Source of the DNA: Micromonospora sp. LH3U1
Lineage (GTDB): Bacteria > Actinomycetota > Actinomycetes > Mycobacteriales > Micromonosporaceae
Assembly (NCBI RefSeq): GCF_028475105.1
Contig: NZ_CP116936.1
Span: 5,207,501-5,271,500, forward strand
Length of the DNA stretch: 64,000 bases
Direction of reading: 5' to 3'
Each line of letters starts with the position of its first letter. The first letter of the stretch is position 1. The notes beneath the pieces are model-generated. The model made no database searches and was not told the origin of the DNA. It saw nothing but the letters and a program-made list of their open reading frames with translations. Of the stretch, positions 48,751 to 57,762 are shown one piece after another. The position numbers were made by a program, and so were the translations under genes.

Positions 48751-50010
48751 CTACGGGTGGGGTGGATTTTCATTTCTACGGGGGTCACGGTCGCCCATCA
48801 GACTGGCCGGACCTATGACGGACCGCCCGAAACGGGCAGCAGCGGCGTCCGAGGCAGCTTCCGCTTCGCGCCAGCCACGCTCGGGCGCGCCGAGGGTGAG
48901 TTGGCGGTGGGCGCCCTGCGACGGGGCGAGCCCTTCCACCCGGACACCGACGAGTCGGATCCGCTCGCCGGGGTCCAAAGCGGTGTAAAGCGCCCAGACC
49001 GTGTCGAACATCTCGCGGGCGGTATCGGTGGGCACGTCGAGGGTGCGGGAGCGGCTGACGGTGCGGAAGTCGGCCAGCCGGACCTTCAGTGCGACCGTGC
49101 GACCGACCTGCCCGGAGCCTCGCAGCCGGACGCCGACCTTCGCGCTGAGCGCGAGCAGCGTTCGGCGGATCTCCAGCGGGTCGGCCACGTCGACGTCGAA
49201 GGTCACCTCGGCGCCGATCGACTTGTCGACGTGCTCGGAGCTGACCCGGCGCGGGTCCCGTCCCCAGGCCAGCTCGTGCAGGTGCGTCGCCGAGGCGGCA
49301 CCGACCGCTCGGCGGAGCATGCCCACCGGCGCCTCGGCGAGGTCGCCGACGGTGGTCAGGCCGAGCCGGCGCAGCGCTTCGGCGGCGCGCTCCCCCACCC
49401 CCCACAGCGCGTCCACCGGCAGCGGGTGCAGGAAGTCGAGCACCTGCCCCGGGGGCACGACCAGCAGGCCGTCCGGCTTGGCCCGGGTGGAACCCAGCTT
49501 GGCCACGAACTTGCTCGGCGCCACCCCGACCGAGCAGGTCAGCGCCTGCTCGTCGGCGACCCGGCGGCGGATGAGCCGCGCGATGGTGGCCGGGGAGCCG
49601 AAGAGTCGGCGGGCACCGGTCACGTCGAGGAACGCCTCGTCGAGGGAGAGCGGCTCGACCAGCGGGGTGACGTCCTGGAAAATCTGCATGATCGCCCGGG
49701 AGGCGGCCGTGTACGCGGTGAAATCCGGTGGCAGGTAGACCGCGTGCGGGCAGCGGGCCCGGGCCTGACTGGTCGGCATCGCGCTGCGCACGCCGTACCG
49801 GCGGGCCTCGTAGCTGGCCGAGCTGACCACCCCGCGCGGCCCGACGCCGCCGACGACCACCGGCCGGCCGCGCAGCTCGGGTCGGCGGCGCACCTCGACG
49901 GCGGCGAAGAACGCGTCCATGTCGACGTGCAGGATCGGGCTGCCGGAGTCGTCGGCGTCGGGCCCGAAGCGCGGATCGTCGCCCCGGGGCAACGACTGAC
50001 TGCGGCCCAT
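48751..50010 (-). CDS. dinB: DNA polymerase IV (Y family)
   Basis: The 419-residue translesion polymerase has ILHVDMDAFFAAVEVRRRPEL near 26-46 with catalytic acid residues, SYEARRYGVRSAMP near 65, PLSLDEAFLDVTGARRLFG near 120-138 with the catalytic Asp-Glu, and SVGVAPSKFVAKLGSTRAKPDG. The little-finger domain follows to about 355. It lacks a clear clamp-binding peptide at the very end; HRQLTLGAPERGW near 370 could serve (QLTLGA). ATG at 50010 lies 6 nt after TAATCT, so it is probably leaderless. No LexA box is visible, unlike the nearby mutasome. Confidence 0.94.
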   Translation of the reverse strand: MGRSQSLPRGDDPRFGPDADDSGSPILHVDMDAFFAAVEVRRRPELRGRPVVVGGVGPRGVVSSASYEARRYGVRSAMPTSQARARCPHAVYLPPDFTAYTAASRAIMQIFQDVTPLVEPLSLDEAFLDVTGARRLFGSPATIARLIRRRVADEQALTCSVGVAPSKFVAKLGSTRAKPDGLLVVPPGQVLDFLHPLPVDALWGVGERAAEALRRLGLTTVGDLAEAPVGMLRRAVGAASATHLHELAWGRDPRRVSSEHVDKSIGAEVTFDVDVADPLEIRRTLLALSAKVGVRLRGSGQVGRTVALKVRLADFRTVSRSRTLDVPTDTAREMFDTVWALYTALDPGERIRLVGVRVEGLAPSQGAHRQLTLGAPERGWREAEAASDAAAARFGRSVIGPASLMGDRDPRRNENPPHP

Positions 50011-50016
50011 CCCGGC

Positions 50017-50022
50017 AGATTA
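50017..50022 (-). promoter_or_regulatory. -10 element of dinB
   Basis: TAATCT on the minus strand, 6 nt before the dinB ATG, with no ribosome binding site. It is close to the TATAAT consensus. Confidence 0.5.
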
Positions 50023-50072
50023 ACCCGGGGGTACGACACCACCAGCCGTCGACGGGCCGGACCGTACGCCGG

Positions 50073-51244
50073 TCAGCCGCGCACGACCAGCAGCGGCACG
50101 GTCAGCTCGGCGGCGGTGTCCGACCCGTGGTACGCCACCAGTCGCGACGCCATCGGCCGCTCGGTGCGACTGGCCATGACCGCGTACGTGTCGTTGCAGG
50201 TCACCACCACGTCGCCGATCCGCCCCAGGTGCTCCTCGGGCACCGACCCGAACCAGCCGGTGGCCACCACCTCGTCGCGGGTGCGTACCCGCGCCGCGGC
50301 ACCCAGCACCTCCGACCAGGCAGTCAGCACGTCGTCGACCGCGCCCGGCTCGACGTGCAGGTAGCGCACCCGGGCCTCACCGGCCACCAGCCGCACACCG
50401 GCGCGCAGTCGCGGATCGGTGTCCAGGTCGAAGCGGTGCGCGGCGGGAATGTCGAGCTGGCCGTGGTCGGCGGTCACCAGCAGTGCCGCGTCCGGGGGCA
50501 GCCCGTCGACCAGCCGGGCGAGCAGCGTGTCCACCTCGGTGGCGGCGATCCGCCAGGGCGCCGAGTCGACGCCGCTGACGTGGCCGTGCCGGTCCAGGTC
50601 GGCGTGGTAGCCGGAGACCAGGGTCGGCCCGGAGCCGGCGGCCAGCGCGGCCAGCATGGCGGTGGCCACCGCGTCCCCGCCGGCGGCGCCCCGGAAGTCG
50701 CCGCCCCGGTTGGCGGCCAGGGTCAGCCCACTGCCGCCGAACTCCGGCCGACTCACCACGGTCACCGTCACGCCGGCGGCGCGGGCCCGCTCCAACTGGG
50801 TGCGCACCGGCTGCCAGCGCAGTGGCGACGGGTCGGCGGCCCAGTCGGTGTGGGTGAGCACCCGGTCGGTGCCGGGCACCCGCACGGTGAAGCCGAGCAC
50901 CCCGTGCGCGCCCGGCGCGACGCCGGTGCCCAGCGACACCAGACTGGTCGGGGTGGTGGACGGGAAACCGGCGATGAGCGGCCGGGCCACCGTCGCTGCG
51001 AGCCCGGCGAGGGTCGGCGCGTACGGCGCGGCGGTCGGCAACTGGTACCAACCGAGCCCGTCGACCAGCAGTACGGCGATCCGGCGCACCCCGGCCAACG
51101 CGGGGACGAGCCCGAGCGGGTCGGCGGATCCGGGTACGCCCAGAACGGCGAGCGCGCTGGGCAGCACGTCGGCGAGACGGCCGCCGCCGTGGTCCGGCCC
51201 GAGGACCTCCAGCGGCGCTGGCGCACCCCCGGCTCGGCGATCAT
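50073..51244 (-). CDS. Alkaline phosphatase superfamily (nucleotide pyrophosphatase-like) protein, 5' frameshift
   Basis: The main frame encodes about 385 residues of a PhoA/NPP-fold metalloenzyme: IAVLLVDGLGWYQLP with the first metal Asp, FPSTTPTSLVSLGTGVAPGAHGVLGF with the nucleophile Thr, YHADLDRHGHVSG and VTADHGQLDIP with further metal ligands. The natural start is ATG 51244, overlapping the methyltransferase stop (ATGA), but it opens the wrong frame; one base restored in the C5 run at 51226-51230 would give MIAEPGGAPAPLEVLGPDHGGG in frame. Likely a sequencing indel. The substrate is unknown. Confidence 0.85.
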
Positions 51245-51990
51245 GCCGGCCGGCGGGCGAACAGGTGCAGTTGGGCGGCCAGGTCCCGGTACGGCGGTTG
51301 GGCGGCCAGCGCACGTTCCAACTCGACCAGGGCGGCGGACTGCCCATCGGCGACCGCGGCCGGCAGCAGGTCGGCCAGCACGCGTACCCCGTGGATCTCC
51401 TCGACCACGAGCCCGGCGGCGCCGAGCAGCGCGGCGGCGCCGGGGGCGTCGTAACGCCGGCGCAGAGTGTCCCGCGGCCCGGCGGTGCCATCCGGATCGG
51501 CGGCGAGGGCGGCAGCGACGTCCAGGTGCCCGTTCATCGCGCGGCCCAGCACGGCGGCGGCCCGGCCGGCCACCAGCACACTGACCGCGCCGCCGGGACG
51601 CAGCGCGGTGGCCAGCGCGGCCACCACCGGCGTCGGGTCGTCGACCACTTCCAGCACGGCGTGGCACAGCACCAGGTCGACGCCGGCCGGCTCGACCAGG
51701 CCCGCGAGGGCGTCGCCGTCGCCCTGGACGGCGGCGATCCGGTCGGCCACCCCGGCCTCGGCGGCCCGGCGGGTGAGTGCGGCCAGCGCGTCGGGGCTGG
51801 CGTCGACCACGGTGACCCGATGCCCGGCGCGGGCCAGCGGGACGGCGAAACCGCCGGTGCCGCCGCCCACGTCCAGCACGGTCAGCTCGTCGCCGCCGCG
51901 CCGGTCCAACTCGGCGCGGAGCACCGACCAGATCACGGCGGTGCGGGGTGTCAGCGGGGGCCCGGCGAACCGGCCTCGGGTCTGCTCCAC
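51241..51990 (-). CDS. class I SAM-dependent methyltransferase
   Basis: The 249-residue enzyme has motif I VLDVGGGTGGFAVPLARAGHRVTVVDAS near 38-65, VADRIAAVQGDGDALAGL near 82, and VDLVLCHAVLEVVDDP near 105-120, the UbiE/SmtA-like pattern. The rest (MNGHLDVAAALAADPDG, RRYDAPGAAALLGAAGLVVEEIHGVRVLADLLP) resembles CmoM/SmtA-type methyltransferases. The target is unknown. GTG at 51990 lies 6 nt after TAGGCT (leaderless layout). The stop overlaps the downstream phosphatase gene start. Confidence 0.88.
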   Translation of the reverse strand: MEQTRGRFAGPPLTPRTAVIWSVLRAELDRRGGDELTVLDVGGGTGGFAVPLARAGHRVTVVDASPDALAALTRRAAEAGVADRIAAVQGDGDALAGLVEPAGVDLVLCHAVLEVVDDPTPVVAALATALRPGGAVSVLVAGRAAAVLGRAMNGHLDVAAALAADPDGTAGPRDTLRRRYDAPGAAALLGAAGLVVEEIHGVRVLADLLPAAVADGQSAALVELERALAAQPPYRDLAAQLHLFARRPA

Positions 51991-51996
51991 CCGTCG

Positions 51997-52002
51997 AGCC
52001 TA
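51997..52002 (-). promoter_or_regulatory. -10 element of the methyltransferase gene
   Basis: TAGGCT on the minus strand, 6 nt before the GTG at 51990. The spacing equals that of hisF. Confidence 0.5.
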
Positions 52003-52082
52003 GTCACCCGGTCCATCCATCGTGCGGGCGTGTGGCGGGCGTACCCGCCACCCGTTCGATCGGCGCGCGGTGACGCGGTCGG

Positions 52083-52256
52083 TCAGGACTCGGTGCCCTC
52101 GACCTCGTCCTCCGCCCGGGACCGGCGCTCGTTGGCCACCGGACCGTTGGTCACCTCGTACTCGCGGGGGTCGGCGAGGTGCGACGGCACCCAACCGGCA
52201 CCCAACCGGGTCCGTCGGGCGTTGGCGATTCCACCGGTGTACGCGTGATTCCCCAT
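52083..52256 (-). CDS. small conserved protein of unknown function
   Basis: The 57-residue product MGNHAYTGGIANARRTRL ... REYEVTNGPVANERRSRAEDEVEGTES is hydrophilic with no motif I know. ATG at 52256 is chosen since GGGGGA lies 9-10 nt upstream; an ATG at 52265 is too close to it. The codon use looks real. It follows dnaE2 by about 98 nt on the same strand and precedes the methyltransferase promoter. Could be a structural or regulatory small protein. Confidence 0.55.
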   Translation of the reverse strand: MGNHAYTGGIANARRTRLGAGWVPSHLADPREYEVTNGPVANERRSRAEDEVEGTES

Positions 52257-52354
52257 CACTGTCATTCCCCCTAAAACGAATCACGGGCCGCTCTGCCCGC
52301 TCGGGACGAGTCTCCCGCCCAACGCCGCAGGAAACCGTAATGTGGATCACTCTC

Positions 52355-55300
52355 TCAGCGGAAGTCACGGGAGGCGGGACTGACCGGTGGCTCGATGGCG
52401 TCCAGCCGATCGGCGACGAGGTTGGTCACTCCCTCGTGCCGCTGCAGCCGCCCCCGGACCACCAGTGCGGCGCTGGTCCGGGCGACCCGCCGGTAGCGCT
52501 GCCACAGCCCCGGCGAACAGGTGACGTTGAGCATCCCCGTCTCGTCCTCCAGGTTGAGGAAGGTGACCCCACCCGCGGTCGCCGGGCGCTGCCGGTGGGT
52601 GACGATGCCGCCGACCCGGATCCGTTGCCCGGGCTCCACCCGGCCGAGCCGGGCGATCGGCACCGCGTCGAGCACGTCGAGCTGACCCCGGATGAACCGG
52701 GCTGGGTGGCTCTCCGGCGACAGCCCGGTGGCCCACACGTCGGCGACCAAACGGTCCACCGCCTCCATTCCGGGCAGCGTGGGCGCCGCCGCGCCGGTCA
52801 CCGTGCCGGGCAGCCGGCCCGGCCGGTCCTGGGCGGCCGCACCGGCGGCCCAGAGCGCCTGCCGCCGGGTCAGCCCGAAACAGGCGAAGGCGTCCGCGGT
52901 GGCCAGTGCCTCCAGTTGCGCGGCGGTGAGACCGACCCGCCGGGCCAGATCAGGCATGTCCCGGTACGGCCCACCGGCGGCGCGTTCGGCCTCGATCCGC
53001 TCGGCCACGTCAGGGCCGAGGGTACGCACGCCGGACAGCCCGAGTCGGACGACCGGCCCGCCCAGCCCCCAGGCGTGCGGCGGCTCCCCCGGCCCGCTGC
53101 CCCACCGGGTGTCCGGGGTGGACTCCAACACCGCCTTGGCCCCGCTGGCGTTGATGTCCGGCCGGCGCACCTCCACCCCGTGCCGGCGGGCGTCGTCGAC
53201 CAGGGTCTGCGGTGAGTAGAAGCCCATCGGCTGGGCGTTGAGCAACGCGGCCAGGAACGGCGCCGGGTGGTAGCGCTTGAGCCAGGAACTGGCGTAGACC
53301 AGGTAGGCGAAGCTCATCGCGTGGCTCTCCGGGAAGCCGTAGCTGGCGAACGCGGTGAGCTTGCGGTAGACGTCGTCGGCCAGCTCGCCGGTGATGCCCC
53401 GCTCGGCCATCCCGACGTAGAGCCGGTCGGCGATGCGGGTCATCCGCTCGACCGACCGTTTGGCGCCCATCGCCCGGCGCAGCTGGTCGGCCTCGGCGGC
53501 GTCGAAGCCGGCCAGGTCGATGGCGAGCTGCATCAACTGCTCCTGGAACAGCGGCACACCCAGGGTCTTCTCCAGGGCGTTGCGCATCAGCGGGTGCGCG
53601 AAGGTCACCGGCTCCTGGCCGTTCTTGCGCCGGATGAACGGGTGCACCGAACCGCCCTGGATCGGGCCGGGCCGGATCAACGCCACCTCGACCACCAGGT
53701 CGTAGAACTCGCGGGGCTTGAGCCGGGGCAGGGTGGCCATCTGGGCACGGCTCTCCACCTGGAACACCCCGACCGAGTCGGCCCGGCAGAGCATGTCGTA
53801 GACCTCCGGGTCGTCCAGGGTCATGTCACCCAGGTCGAGCCTGGACCCGATCATGTCGTAGCCGTAGTGCAGGGCGGAGAGCATGCCGAGGCCGAGCAGG
53901 TCGAACTTGACCAGGCCCACCGCGGCGCAGTCGTCCTTGTCCCACTGGAGCACGCTGCGCCCGGGCATCCGCCCCCACTCCACCGGGCAGACCTCGATCA
54001 CCGGCCGGTCGCAGATCACCATGCCGCCGGAGTGGATACCCAGGTGCCGTGGGAACGTCTGCAACTCGTTGGCGTACTCCACCACCTGCTCGGGGATGTT
54101 CTCGACGTCGACCGTGGCGACCGAGCCCCACCGGTCGATCTGCTTGCTCCAGGCGTCCTGCTGCCCCGGCGAGTAGCCGAACGCCTTGGCCACGTCCCGC
54201 ACCGCCGACCGGGGCCGGTAGGAGATGACGTTGGCGACCTGGGCGGCGTGCTCCCGGCCGTAGCGGGTGTAGACGTGCTGGATCACCTCCTCCCGACGGT
54301 CGGACTCGATGTCCACGTCGATGTCCGGTGGGCCGTCCCGCTCCGGTGCGAGGAACCGCTCGAAGAGCAGCCGGTGCCGGACCGCGTCCACATTGGTGAT
54401 CCGCAACGCGTAGCAGACCGCCGAGTTGGCCGCCGAACCCCGACCCTGGCAGTAGATGTCCTGGTCACGGCAGAACGTGACGATGTCGTAGACCACCAGG
54501 AAGTAGCCGGGGAAACCCAGCTCCTCGATCATGTTCAGCTCGTGGTCGAGTTGCGCGTACGCCGTCGGGTGCGCCTGCGGCGGCCCGTAGCGCTCCCGCG
54601 CCCCGTCGGCGGTCAGCTTCCGCAGCCAGCTCATCTCCGTGTGCCCCGGCGGCACCGGGTACGCCGGTAGCTGCGGCGCGACCAGTTGGAGGTCGAAGGC
54701 CAACTCGGCGCCGAACTCCGCGGCCCGCGCCACCGCCCCCGGGTACGCGGCGAACCGGGCCGCCATCTCCACGCCGCTGCGCAGGTGGGCGGTGGCCGCC
54801 GCGGGCAGCCAGCCGTCGATCTCGTCCAGGCTGCGTCGGGCCCGGACGGCGGCGACAGTGGTGGCCAGCCGACGCCGGCCAGGGCTGGCGTAGTGCACGT
54901 TGTTGCTGGCCACCGTCGGCAGCCCGGCAGCGGCGGCCAACTCGGCGAGCGCGTCGTTGCGGTCGGCGTCGACCGGGTGACCATGGTCGGTCAGCTCCAC
55001 CGCCACCGTCTCCGCACCGAAGAGCGCGGTCAGCCGGTCCAACTCGCGGGCCGCCGCGTCCACCCCCTCGGTGAGCAGCGCCCCCGGCACGTGCCCCTTG
55101 CGGCAGCCGGTCAGCACCAGCACATGGTCGCGGAGCTCCTCGGCGACCTCTTCCAGCTCCCCGTAGACCGGGCGGCCCTTCTCCCCACCGCGCAGCTGGG
55201 CGCGAGCGATGGTGGTGGCCAGCCGGGCGTACCCCTCATGGCCGTGCGCGAGCACCAGCAGGTGCGCGCCGTGCGGGTCGGGTTCGCCGTTCTGCGGGCC

Positions 55301-55741
55301 GGGCAGCCCGAGGGAGAGCTCCGCGCCGAAGATGGTCGGCAGGCCCAGCGTACGAGCCGCCTCGGCGAAGCGGACCACCCCGTAGAAGCCGTCGTGGTCG
55401 GTGACGGCGAGCGCGGTGAGCCCCAGCCGGGCCGCCTCCTCGGCCAACTCCTCGGGGTGGCTGGCACCGTCGAGGAAGCTGAAGTTGGTGTGCGCGTGCA
55501 GCTCCGCGTAGGGCACCACACCGTCGGGACGGGTCAGCTCCGGCGGCTGGTACTGCTCGCGCCGACGGGTCCAGGCCGGCGAGTCCCCACCGTCGGCGTC
55601 CACGGCGAGTGGGTCCACCACGTGCAGGTGCCGCTCGCCCCGGCTCCCCCGATCGTCGCGGCTCCCCCAGTCGTCGCCAGGCCGTCCGGAGAGCACCCGT
55701 TCCAGCTCCGACCAGGGCATCTTCGGGTTGTGGAAGCTCAC
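52355..55741 (-). CDS. dnaE2: Error-prone DNA polymerase DnaE2 (ImuC)
   Basis: The 1128-residue C-family polymerase of the mutasome. It has the PHP domain start YAELHAHTNFSFLDGASHPEE near 75-95, the catalytic acids in GPPDIDVDIESDRREEVI near 460, CQGRGSAANSAVCYALR, a finger region GVPLFQEQLMQLAIDLAGFDAAEAD, a helix-hairpin-helix region and an OB fold (RIRVGGIVTHRQRPATAGGVTFLNLEDETGMLNV) near the end. It has no exonuclease insertion, as expected for DnaE2. GTG at 55741 is chosen; the frame continues upstream but runs into the inverted repeat. It is the last gene of the SOS operon. Confidence 0.95.
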   Translation of the reverse strand: MSFHNPKMPWSELERVLSGRPGDDWGSRDDRGSRGERHLHVVDPLAVDADGGDSPAWTRRREQYQPPELTRPDGVVPYAELHAHTNFSFLDGASHPEELAEEAARLGLTALAVTDHDGFYGVVRFAEAARTLGLPTIFGAELSLGLPGPQNGEPDPHGAHLLVLAHGHEGYARLATTIARAQLRGGEKGRPVYGELEEVAEELRDHVLVLTGCRKGHVPGALLTEGVDAAARELDRLTALFGAETVAVELTDHGHPVDADRNDALAELAAAAGLPTVASNNVHYASPGRRRLATTVAAVRARRSLDEIDGWLPAAATAHLRSGVEMAARFAAYPGAVARAAEFGAELAFDLQLVAPQLPAYPVPPGHTEMSWLRKLTADGARERYGPPQAHPTAYAQLDHELNMIEELGFPGYFLVVYDIVTFCRDQDIYCQGRGSAANSAVCYALRITNVDAVRHRLLFERFLAPERDGPPDIDVDIESDRREEVIQHVYTRYGREHAAQVANVISYRPRSAVRDVAKAFGYSPGQQDAWSKQIDRWGSVATVDVENIPEQVVEYANELQTFPRHLGIHSGGMVICDRPVIEVCPVEWGRMPGRSVLQWDKDDCAAVGLVKFDLLGLGMLSALHYGYDMIGSRLDLGDMTLDDPEVYDMLCRADSVGVFQVESRAQMATLPRLKPREFYDLVVEVALIRPGPIQGGSVHPFIRRKNGQEPVTFAHPLMRNALEKTLGVPLFQEQLMQLAIDLAGFDAAEADQLRRAMGAKRSVERMTRIADRLYVGMAERGITGELADDVYRKLTAFASYGFPESHAMSFAYLVYASSWLKRYHPAPFLAALLNAQPMGFYSPQTLVDDARRHGVEVRRPDINASGAKAVLESTPDTRWGSGPGEPPHAWGLGGPVVRLGLSGVRTLGPDVAERIEAERAAGGPYRDMPDLARRVGLTAAQLEALATADAFACFGLTRRQALWAAGAAAQDRPGRLPGTVTGAAAPTLPGMEAVDRLVADVWATGLSPESHPARFIRGQLDVLDAVPIARLGRVEPGQRIRVGGIVTHRQRPATAGGVTFLNLEDETGMLNVTCSPGLWQRYRRVARTSAALVVRGRLQRHEGVTNLVADRLDAIEPPVSPASRDFR

Positions 55742-55772
55742 CAGCCCGCCCCCGGACCGACCACAACCGGCT

Positions 55773-55849
55773 TGATCCACTCGACATCATGAAAGTCGGG
55801 CTGTCCGAGGAGGTGGGATACCCCGACTTCCGGAATGTCGAGTCGATCA
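55773..55849. repeat. imperfect 28-bp inverted repeat between imuB and dnaE2
   Basis: Left arm 55773-55800 (TGATCCACTCGACATCATGA...) and right arm 55822-55849 match in about 23 of 28 positions as reverse complements, with a 21-nt loop. Both arms end in CGGG/CCCG towards the loop. It separates dnaE2 from imuB and is of the same class as the inverted repeats at 27499 and 39773. Confidence 0.75.
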
Positions 55850-55876
55850 TGGCCAGGGCGGCACCCGGCTGAACAC

Positions 55877-57722
55877 TCAGTCATAGATCGCCTCCACCAG
55901 CCACTGCCCGGCCTCGACGGCGAGCAGCAGGGCGGTGCCATCGGCCAGGCAGACCTGGAACCGGGCCCGCCGCCGAGCCTCGGCGGGGGCCCACCACCGC
56001 TCGTCCACCGGCCACGGACCGACCCAGCCGACGATCTCCGCCGGCCGGCCGGTGCCGACCACCAGCCGGGCGGGCGGAGCACTCACCGCCAACCGCGCGC
56101 TGATCACCACCGCCTCGCCAGCGGCGTCGTGCACGGTCGCGGCGAGCGGGCTGGGCAGCACCACCGCCGGTGCGGGCGCGGCAGCCGACCCGGCCACGGC
56201 GGAACTTCGCCCCCACTGCGGCCAGCAGGCTGACCGGTGCCCGCAGGCCGACCGGCACCGACAGCCCGGTCGCCGCCCACCGCCCGGCCGCCGCCGGCAG
56301 CACGGTCAGCGCTGCCAGCCCGGTCAGCGCCCGCAGCCCGGTCGCCGCTGGCAGCCCGGCCGCCGCCGGCAGCCCGGCCGCCGCCCACAGCCCGGTCGCC
56401 GCCGGCAGCCCGGCCGGTGCCGGAAGCCCGGCCAGCGCTGACGGCCCGGTCGGCGCCGCTGGTGATCGGCTCGCCGGGCAGCGGTGGTGGGCCGGGGCGG
56501 GCGGGGAGGCGTTCGTCGCCCCACGGCACCAGTCGCACCTGGTCGGCCGGGGAGCGCCCACCCCCGAGCACCGCGGTGACCACCGCTTCCGGGCCGAGGA
56601 TGCCCTGCACGCGGCTCAACGCCCGGTGCGCTCGTTCCCGCTCCTCGCCGGTCTCCCCCCACAGGCCGGCTTGTAGGCCGGCCTGGGCGATCACCCCGTC
56701 CGGGATCAGTCGCAGCCGGATGATGCCGGCCGTCGGTCGGGCCGGTCGGGCGCCGGTGCGGCCGTTGCTGCCGGAGAGCCAACCGTCGAGCTGCCAGCGC
56801 ACCCGGTCGGCGATGGCCGCGGCGGTGAGCAGGCCATCGTGCCGCCACACCCGGTGCAGCTCCTGCCCGTGCTCGGTGACCGCCTCGATGCCGAGCCGGG
56901 TGCAGGCCAGCCCGTGCCCGGCCAGTCGTTCGTGTAGCTGCTCAGCCAGTGCCCGGGCCACGAACGCCGCCGCGTCGACCCGGTCGATCGGCTCGTCGTG
57001 CTCGGCGGTCACCGTCAGGTCGGCCGGCGGCTGCCGGACGGCGAGTGGGCGGTGGTCCCGCCCGGCGGCCAGCCGATGGGCCAGTGCACCGTCGAACCCG
57101 AACCGGGCCAGCACGTCGCCAGCCGGCAACGCGGCGAAGTCGCCGAGGGTACGCACACCCAGCCGGCGCAGCAGGTCGGCCAACGCCGACCGGCCGAGCG
57201 CCTCGACCGGCAGCCCGGCCAGGAACTCCGGTGTCCCGCCCGGTGCCACCACCCGACCGGCGCGGGCGGCCAACCCGGCCGCGAACACCCCGTCGGCGAT
57301 GCCGACCTGACTCTCCACCAGGCACGACTGGGCGACGTGCTCGATGATCCGCTCGGCGGCCGCCTCCTCGCCGCCGAGGTAGCGGCTCGGCCCCCGGGCG
57401 GCCACCGCGCAGGCGCCCGGACGGACCACCTCGACGCCGGCGACCAACTCCTCCACCGCGGCGACCACCGGCTCGAACGCGCGGGCGTCCCGGCCTGGGT
57501 CGTACTCCACGACGGTGAGCTGCGGGCAGCGCCCTGCGCCTCCCGCTTGCGCAGCCCTCGACGCACCCCCTCGGCGCGGGCCCGCTCGGAGCAGGCGACC
57601 ACCCGGTTGGCGTGCAGCACGGCGACCGGGCCGGTCGCCGGCACCCCGTCGACGATCTCGGCGGCGAGCACCGGCCAGTCCGGGCACCACAGCAGCAGAG
57701 CCCGTGCCGGCGAGCCGGTCAC
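55877..57722 (-). pseudogene. imuB: ImuB (Y-family-like mutasome protein), two frameshifts, probably sequence errors
   Basis: Three frames together make a full ImuB. From GTG 57722: ALLLWCPDWPVLAAEIVDG ... RRGLRKREAQG; then from about 57530: RCPQLTVVEYDPGRDARAFEPVVAAVEELVAGVEVVRPG ... with the Y-family-like fold; then from about 56185: LPAPAPAVVLPSPLAATVHDAAGE ... VGPWPVDERWW ... EAIYD. Each jump needs one lost base. ImuB lacks catalytic acids (EYDPGRD in place of the usual ones) and acts as the clamp-binding hub of DnaE2. A 13-unit repeat lies in the C-terminal third. The alternative start is GTG 57749. Neighbours are ImuA-like upstream and DnaE2 downstream. Confidence 0.85.
56215..56448 (-). 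repeat. 18-bp tandem array in imuB, 13 units
   Basis: Units encode hexapeptides of type RAAGGD, RAVGGG, RAASGD, ending RPAGTG and QPAGRS; 13 units of 18 bp fit exactly. On the plus strand the unit reads CAGCCCGGCCGCCGCCGG with variants. It fills the linker between the little-finger-like domain and the C-terminal domain. Confidence 0.85.
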
Positions 57723-57762
57723 CGCAGCCCACCCGGGCCGGACTCGCACCTGACCGCCGATG

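Noticed and set aside
56215..56448. Second regular repeat as CRISPR or origin iterons
   Set aside because: Contiguous in-frame units within imuB, GC-rich and without DnaA-box-like sequence.
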